Positions 13,322-17,126 of a DNA stretch of 17,126 bases are shown here, piece after piece; positions within the stretch are counted from its first letter, which is position 1; each line of letters begins with the position of its first letter. This stretch comes from CAZCEC01 sp964497615 (GTDB lineage: Bacteria > Chloroflexota > Anaerolineae > Anaerolineales > UBA6663). Where the stretch lies: assembly GCA_964497615.1 (NCBI GenBank), contig CAZCEC010000105.1:1-17126 (forward strand). The letters are read 5' to 3'. The position numbers and the translations under genes were made by a program. Below the pieces are notes generated by a model, which saw only the letters and a program-made list of their open reading frames with translations, had not been told where the DNA came from and did not search any database.

Positions 13322-13981
13322 CTACCTGTCCCACTTATCCAGCTTCCAGCCGCGGTTGAAGGCTTCGGCGCTGGGGCCGGGGCCGGTGCGCAGGCTGGCC
13401 AGCCAGGCGCGGAATTCCTTCAGCCGCGCGCCCGACCAGCCGGCCAGGGTGCGGGCTTCGTCCGGGTCCAGGCGCACCTGCCCGGCCTGGTCCACGTGCT
13501 CCATGGTGGCGGCATAGCCGGCCGCGCCGGTGAGCAGGCCGCTCTCGTGGTGGCTGAAGAAGCTGGTGAAGGCGGCGCCGTCGAGGCCTTCGATCGCGTG
13601 CGCGTGGCCATAGATCAGCAGCAGTGCATCGCCCGCGCGCGGGATGACGCCGCCCACGGTTGCCAGGCGCAGCACCGGCTGGGCGTCGTCCCACCACAAC
13701 CGGAAGCCGCTCAGGTCGTCGGGCAGCGACCAGGGGGAGTCTGGGCTGTAGGGCCACCAGGCGCCGACTACGCACAGCAGCCCGTCGAGCTCATTCAGGG
13801 CCACGTCGAAACCGTGGCCGGGCAGGGTGAGATACGTCTGAGTGGTGAGGGGCAGCGCCTGGCTGTAGTCGTGCAGGGCGGTGCGCAGGGCTTCGTCCAG
13901 CGCGCCGGTGGACCAGATGGCGTTGCTGGGGTCGGCCAGGCGGTTGGCCAGGCGGGAGCGGAGTTCGGTGAGAGTGGACAT
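13322..13981 (-). CDS. Phage neck / head-tail connector-like protein
   Basis: 219 residues; GGAG lies 5 nt before the ATG. The N-terminus LTELRSRLANRLADPSNAIW followed by STGALDEALRTALHDYSQAL is the helical opening found in phage head-completion/neck proteins (gp6-like and relatives), which dock on the portal ring. The middle is Trp-rich (GAWWPYSPDSPW, FRLWWDD) and the C-terminus basic (FNRGWKLDKWDR). It would join head to tail. It is upstream of the spike-like gene and downstream of the capsid genes, as expected, but no tube or tape-measure gene follows. The call rests on the N-terminal pattern and context. Confidence 0.6.
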   Translation of the reverse strand: MSTLTELRSRLANRLADPSNAIWSTGALDEALRTALHDYSQALPLTTQTYLTLPGHGFDVALNELDGLLCVVGAWWPYSPDSPWSLPDDLSGFRLWWDDAQPVLRLATVGGVIPRAGDALLLIYGHAHAIEGLDGAAFTSFFSHHESGLLTGAAGYAATMEHVDQAGQVRLDPDEARTLAGWSGARLKEFRAWLASLRTGPGPSAEAFNRGWKLDKWDR

Positions 13982-13994
13982 GGGGGCTCCAAAG

Positions 13995-14106
13995 GAAGGG
14001 GTGTAAGGGGCATAGGGGGCATAAAGGGTGTGACGGGACTCAAGGGACTCGGGCGAAGGGCATAAGGGGCATAAGGGGCATAAGGGGATGCTTCGCTAGG
14101 GACTCA
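13995..14106. repeat. Simple tract of (ataaggggc)n and (gggactcaa)n
   Basis: Units such as ggtgtaaggggcatagggggc, gggactcaagggactcgg and three near-perfect gcataaggg repeats lie just upstream of the neck-like gene. The stretch 13982-14841 (860 bp) contains no credible gene, only repeats and the N gap. Confidence 0.8.
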
Positions 14107-14130
14107 AGGGATTCACTGTTACACCATCGC

Positions 14131-14194
14131 TGTCAGCCTGAGCGCGAACGCAGCCCGCTCGACCTGGCGCACACGGCTGCGCGCGAAGGCTATC
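14131..14194. repeat. tgtcagcctgagcgcgaa repeat, truncated copy
   Basis: These 64 bp match the start of the two longer copies at 14209 and 14399 with at most two differences, then diverge. The first 18 bases are close to the start of the 166-bp repeats at 5260 and 5543. Confidence 0.85.
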
Positions 14195-14208
14195 CACGGC
14201 ATCACCGC

Positions 14209-14369
14209 TGTCAGCCTGAGCGCGAACGCAGCCCGCTCGACCTGGCGCACACGGCCGCGCGCGAAGGCTATCGTTGGCGAAGCGCCGCTGACTCATCATC
14301 GAGGCCCTTCGCGCGCGGATGGGGCGGCAGGCCCGGTGGCCGTCATTCGCGCTCAGGGTGACAGTGATC
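14209..14369. repeat. 161-bp repeat, complete copy
   Basis: It starts tgtcagcctgagcgcgaa and ends ttcgcgctcagggtgacagtgatc, so its ends are inverted copies of each other (one or two mismatches). Internally it has gaaggctatcgttggcgaag and cgaggcccttcgcgcgcgga. It serves as the reference for the interrupted copy at 14399-14656. Confidence 0.85.
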
Positions 14370-14398
14370 ACCGTTGATCATCGTCGCCGCTGCCTTGC

Positions 14399-14656
14399 TG
14401 TCAGCCTGAGCGCGAACGCAGCCCGCTCGACCTGGCGCGCACGGCTGCGCGCGAAGGCTATCGTTGGCGAAGCGCCGCTGACTCATCATCGAGGCCCTTC
14501 GNNNNNNNNNNNNNNNNNNNNNNNNNNNNNNNNNNNNNNNNNNNNNNNNNNNNNNNNNNNNNNNNNNNNNNNNNNNNNNNNNNNNNNNNNNNNNNNNNNN
14601 NGCGGATGGGGCGGCAGGCCCGGTGGCCGTCATTCGCGCTCAGGGTGACAGTGATC
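14399..14656. repeat. 161-bp repeat, second copy interrupted by the assembly gap
   Basis: The left part, 14399-14501, matches 14209-14311, and the right part, 14602-14656, matches the end of the complete copy. Compared with that copy only 3 bases (cgc) are missing at the join, so the N-run may hide either almost nothing or a whole number of further units. Confidence 0.8.
14502..14601. other. Assembly gap, 100 N
   Basis: Exactly 100 N, the conventional size for a gap of unknown length. It separates the capsid side (14842 onward) from the neck/tail side (up to 13981), so the distance between these two sets of phage genes, and any genes lost between them, is not known. Confidence 0.99.
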
Positions 14657-14757
14657 TCCGGCGATACCCTTCGCGCGCAGACTTGACCACATGACCAGGC
14701 GGCACGACCCGCGCTCAGGGTGACAGCGATGCTCGTGGATACCCTTTACGCGCGGGG
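14638..14757. repeat. Two diverged gctcagggtgacag...gatacccttcgcgcg units
   Basis: The unit at 14638 (gctcagggtgacagtgatct, then cggcgatacccttcgcgcg) recurs in altered form at 14713 (gctcagggtgacagcgatgc, then tggatacccttTacgcgcg). It belongs to the same family as the 161-bp repeats, overlapping the end of the second copy. Confidence 0.65.
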
Positions 14758-14761
14758 GGTA

Positions 14762-14822
14762 GGGGCGAAGCATCCGCGCGGGGCGTTGGAGTTGCCAGCA
14801 CGGTATGCGGATGCCTCGCCCC
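14762..14822 (-). terminator. Long stem-loop beyond the 14842 gene, possible terminator
   Basis: ggggcgaagcatccgc (14762-14777) pairs with gcggatgcctcgcccc (14807-14822) with one mismatch. It begins 19 nt past the stop of the minus-strand gene ending at 14842. This arm sequence is also a common dispersed palindrome, so it may be a repeat that doubles as a terminator. There is no T-tract. Confidence 0.45.
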
Positions 14823-14841
14823 GACGGTTGATCATTGACGG

Positions 14842-15549
14842 TTACAGCCGCAGCGTGTAATTCGCCCGCGCCCCGTGGAACTTGAATACCGACGACGCGC
14901 CGCTGTCCACCGTCAGCTCCAGCAGCACCAGGTCGTCCGCGTCCAGCCAGAACGGCGTCGTCAGCGTCAGCGTCATCTTGTGCTCGTCCTGGTCGTCGCG
15001 CTCGGCGGCGGTGTCGTGCCCGGCGTCGTAGCTGAAGGCCTGCGCGCTGACGGCCGGGAAAGCCGCGCCGTCGTCGGGCAGGGTGAACAGGTTGATAGCG
15101 GCGGCCACCGCGTTCGCGTCCAGCGCCGCGCCCGTCACTTCGTACCACACGTCAATCGTCTTCAGGTACGACCCCTTCTGCGCCACGCTGTTTTGCAGCG
15201 GGCAGATGGGCACGGTGATCACGCCGTTGCTGTCGGCGGCGGCGCGGTTCTTGATGATGGTGCCCGTCACCGACCCGGCCGCGTCGGTGTACGTCCCGGT
15301 GACGTAGTGGCCGGCCGTGGGCGGGATGAACTGGCTGATGGCGGTGTCGTGGACGTAGCCGCCCAGCTCCGGGTAGCGGAAGCGCACCCTCAGCCAGTGG
15401 CGCAGCGCCGCCCAGCGGCGTTCCAGCCGCCCCAGCCGCGAGTGCGGGTGAAAGGCGGGCGTGTTGCGGTTGATCACCGGCAGCAGCACCAGCGCCGCGC
15501 CGGCCAGGAGCACGAGCAGGGTGAGGGTGAAGAGCGTGTGAGCGTTCAT
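14842..15549 (-). CDS. Membrane-anchored beta-rich protein in the phage block, unknown
   Basis: 235 residues from the ATG at 15549, with AAAGGGA a few bases upstream; the longer frame to 15696 only translates a heptamer tract. Residues about 5-26 are a strong hydrophobic helix (TLFTLTLLVLLAGAALVLLP), followed by a basic region (RLGRLERRWAALRHWLRVRF). The rest (about 65-235) is beta-rich with a repeated strand-turn style (GHYVTGTYTDAAGSVTGTII, YLKTIDVWYEVTGAALDANA, VLLELTVDSGASSVFKFHGA), like jelly-roll decoration or head-fibre proteins. It lies directly downstream of the capsid gene, which suggests a head-associated role, but a membrane helix is unusual for a virion protein. I do not recognise a family. 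Confidence 0.6.
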   Translation of the reverse strand: MNAHTLFTLTLLVLLAGAALVLLPVINRNTPAFHPHSRLGRLERRWAALRHWLRVRFRYPELGGYVHDTAISQFIPPTAGHYVTGTYTDAAGSVTGTIIKNRAAADSNGVITVPICPLQNSVAQKGSYLKTIDVWYEVTGAALDANAVAAAINLFTLPDDGAAFPAVSAQAFSYDAGHDTAAERDDQDEHKMTLTLTTPFWLDADDLVLLELTVDSGASSVFKFHGARANYTLRL

Positions 15550-15568
15550 GGGAGTCCCTTTCACTTGT

Positions 15569-15705
15569 GAAGTCGGAAGTCGGAAGTCAGAAGTCGGACG
15601 TCGGAAGTCGGAAGTCAGAGGGTCTTCTGACATCCGACATCTGACATCCGACATCTGACATCTGACATCTGACATCCGACATCCGACAACTGACATCCGA
15701 CATCC
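15569..15705. repeat. Heptamer tract (gaagtcg)n / (tgacatc)n, palindromic
   Basis: About seven gaagtcg-type units (15569-15620) are followed by about eleven units of tgacatc/cgacatc (15627-15705), which are roughly the reverse complement of the first set with a t-to-a change. It fills the gap between the capsid gene and the membrane-anchored gene and could fold into a long hairpin after the capsid stop codon. Confidence 0.85.
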
Positions 15706-15710
15706 AGCAC

Positions 15711-17126
15711 CTACACATTCGACTTATGCAGCGGCCTAAAATCCGCCACGCCGACGGCGACGAAGTGGCGCACCTTGATGCGGCTCTCGTCGTTCATAAA
15801 CACGGCCGGGCTAAGCTCGTCGCCGGCCACGAACACTTCCGGCAGCAGCCCAAAGCGCTCGCCGATGCAGATGCCCGGCACCAGGGCCGGGTCCACCGCC
15901 GCCGCCCAGTCGTTGGCGTCGGTCCACTCCGGCACCACCAGCACATCGCCCGGCTCGCCGCGCTGCTGGTTCTCGCTGTAGATGCCGCTGGCGCGCTCCA
16001 GCGTCGGGTAGATGATCTGCCGGGCCGTCAGCTCCAGCGCGCGGGGGACGAGCAGGAAGCGCGGGTTCAGCGCCAGCTTCGCGCCCGTGCCGTAGTAGCC
16101 GCTCTCGTTCGCCACCAGCAGCGGCTGGTTGTACACGGCCGTCTGCACCGTGTCCCACTCGGACGCGCCCAGCGCCGTCGTCCGCAAGTTCGCATGCCCG
16201 CCCGCGGTGGTGACGGCGGTGTTGTTGAACAGCGCCCCGCCGTCGGCTAGCGCCGGCCCGGTGGCGCTGTTGTCGGTGAAGATGGCGGCCACGAGCGCGC
16301 TCAGCCGGCGGATGGCGGCGTTGGCCAATTCGCGCGGCACAGCCCGCAGCTTGCGGATGTCGTCGCGGTCGAGCGTCTCCAGGGTCAGCCCCACGTAGCC
16401 GCCATACTTGGTGAAGCTGGCGGTCTCCGGGCTGTCGCCCAGCTTCAGCTCGGTGTACTCCGCGCCTTCGCTCACCGCCGGCAGCGCGCCGATGGAGCCG
16501 GTGATCACCCACGTCACCTGGTTGAGCGTCTCGAAGTGCTCCACGTGCGCCACCTTCTGCCACCAGCCATACCCGGCGCGGCCCAGTTGGTCCCAGCGCT
16601 CGGCGATGGCCTTGTTCATGGCGTTCTTCACCAGCCCGGTGAAGTTGGCGGTGGTGTGCTGGAGGGCGATGCGGTCCGGATACACGCCGCCGTGGAAGTC
16701 GTAGTCGCCGGTCAGCGCGTGGTACAGCTCGCGGATGCCGGTCAAGCGAGAAACCTTAAGGTTGCGTGCTTGACTCGCGCGCGGCACCTGGAACAGGTCA
16801 TCCACGGCGGCCTGAAGCTGGTCGCGGGTGTCGAACATGGCCTCCACGCGGCCTGGCCCCTGCACCACGGCCCCGGCCGTCAGGTCGGCGGCCAGGGCGC
16901 GCTGGCGCTCGATGGCGCGGCTCAGCTCGGCGGGCGCGAACGCCCGGCCCGCGAACTGCTCGCGCAGGTGGGCCTGGCTGGCGACGGGCAGGCGCGCGGC
17001 CAGCAGGGCAGATTCGAGCAGGTAGGCGGATAGCTGGGCGGGGGACCCAGGGGACGGAGGGGACCCAGGGGACTCAGGGGTCTCGGTCGTCGGTGGCCGG
17101 CTGTACTCAGCCGCGTCGTCGGTCGT
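15711..17126 (-). CDS. Phage major capsid protein with upstream scaffold-like region (5' end missing)
   Basis: The frame is open from the stop at 15711 to the window edge (471 residues), so the GTG at 16868 is not the true start. Visible residues 15-30 are a Pro/Ser linker. Residues about 32-85 (LSAYLLESALLAARLPVASQ, LREQFAGRAF, AELSRAIERQRALAADL) are a charged helical segment like the scaffold ends of prohead protease-scaffold proteins. Residues about 87-471 resemble HK97-fold capsid subunits of Mu gpT-like type: FHGGVYPDRI, YGGYVGLTLETLDRDDIRKL, RELANAAIRRLSALVAAIFT, DGGALFN, GGHANLRTTALGASEW and LALNPRFLLVPRALELTARQ. It would form the icosahedral shell, with the N-terminal part probably removed in maturation. 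Whether a protease domain precedes it lies outside the window. Confidence 0.8.
   Translation of the reverse strand, partial: TTDDAAEYSRPPTTETPESPGSPPSPGSPAQLSAYLLESALLAARLPVASQAHLREQFAGRAFAPAELSRAIERQRALAADLTAGAVVQGPGRVEAMFDTRDQLQAAVDDLFQVPRASQARNLKVSRLTGIRELYHALTGDYDFHGGVYPDRIALQHTTANFTGLVKNAMNKAIAERWDQLGRAGYGWWQKVAHVEHFETLNQVTWVITGSIGALPAVSEGAEYTELKLGDSPETASFTKYGGYVGLTLETLDRDDIRKLRAVPRELANAAIRRLSALVAAIFTDNSATGPALADGGALFNNTAVTTAGGHANLRTTALGASEWDTVQTAVYNQPLLVANESGYYGTGAKLALNPRFLLVPRALELTARQIIYPTLERASGIYSENQQRGEPGDVLVVPEWTDANDWAAAVDPALVPGICIGERFGLLPEVFVAGDELSPAVFMNDESRIKVRHFVAVGVADFRPLHKSNV
17041..17083. repeat. (ggggacyca)n tract inside the capsid gene
   Basis: Units ggggaccca ggggacgga ggggaccca ggggactca ggggtctcg encode, on the minus strand, the Pro/Ser/Gly linker PESPGSPPSPGPSP. 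The same unit family fills intergenic gaps at 11488-11580, 12174-12275 and 13995-14106. Confidence 0.75.

Noticed and set aside
15569..15705. CRISPR-like or origin iteron array
   Set aside because: The 7-bp units are adjacent, degenerate and mirrored, with no spacers, no replication gene and no DnaA-box pattern; it fits the simple heptamer tracts seen elsewhere in the window.
16752..16763. Perfect 12-bp palindrome aaccttaaggtt inside the capsid gene
   Set aside because: It encodes the conserved-looking ARNLKVSRLTGIRELY region in frame; probably chance within coding sequence.
1..17126. tRNA or rRNA genes and riboswitches
   Set aside because: No cloverleaf with a GGTTCGAATC-type arm, no rRNA core sequence and no recognisable riboswitch was seen on either strand by eye; weak candidates could be missed without a covariance search.

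Overview
This is a high-GC bacterial fragment. It looks like a Chloroflexota (Anaerolineae-like) genome bin or scaffold. That is an inference from three things: the NarL-type response regulators, the many-TM GAF histidine kinase and the 'FTYQGYLE...' surface protein; the dense short palindromic and heptamer repeats in nearly every intergenic gap; and the way such repeats also sit in frame inside genes. A run of 100 N marks a scaffold gap at 14502-14601.

Left part (1-9269), chromosomal genes. A truncated DUF1801-like protein is followed by a membrane protein and an FKBP prolyl isomerase that overlap by a few bases (minus strand). Next come an orphan LuxR/NarL response regulator (plus) and a histidine kinase/response regulator pair overlapping by 8 bp (minus). 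After a repeat block come two overlapping small integral membrane proteins, a DUF4399 lipoprotein, and a plus-strand secreted fibre with a 15-residue beta-roll repeat, a peptidase S74 auto-processing domain and a C-terminal membrane helix.

Right part (9505-17126), a minus-strand block of phage morphogenesis genes. In transcription order these are a scaffold-major capsid protein (5' end outside the window), a membrane-anchored protein probably tied to the head, a repeat block with the N gap, a neck/connector-like protein, a tail-fibre/spike-like protein, a holin-like three-helix protein, and a 660-residue protein joining a sialidase-like propeller to a baseplate-hub-like half. No tail tube, sheath, tape measure, integrase or lysin is visible. 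The ORFs are intact, but the gaps between them are filled with repeat types that also occur in the chromosomal part. This suggests an old, possibly domesticated, prophage or particle cluster.

The main unexplained signals are: (1) a long palindromic element present twice, each time at a convergent gene junction (1962-2154 and 9265-9384), whose terminal repeat supplies the stop codon of the S74 gene; (2) repeat DNA expressed as protein linkers in the histidine kinase, capsid, holin-like and hub genes; (3) an exact 166-bp duplication carrying 30-bp tandem units; (4) a self-cleaving fibre whose predicted cut would separate it from its membrane anchor; (5) the reduced phage gene set.
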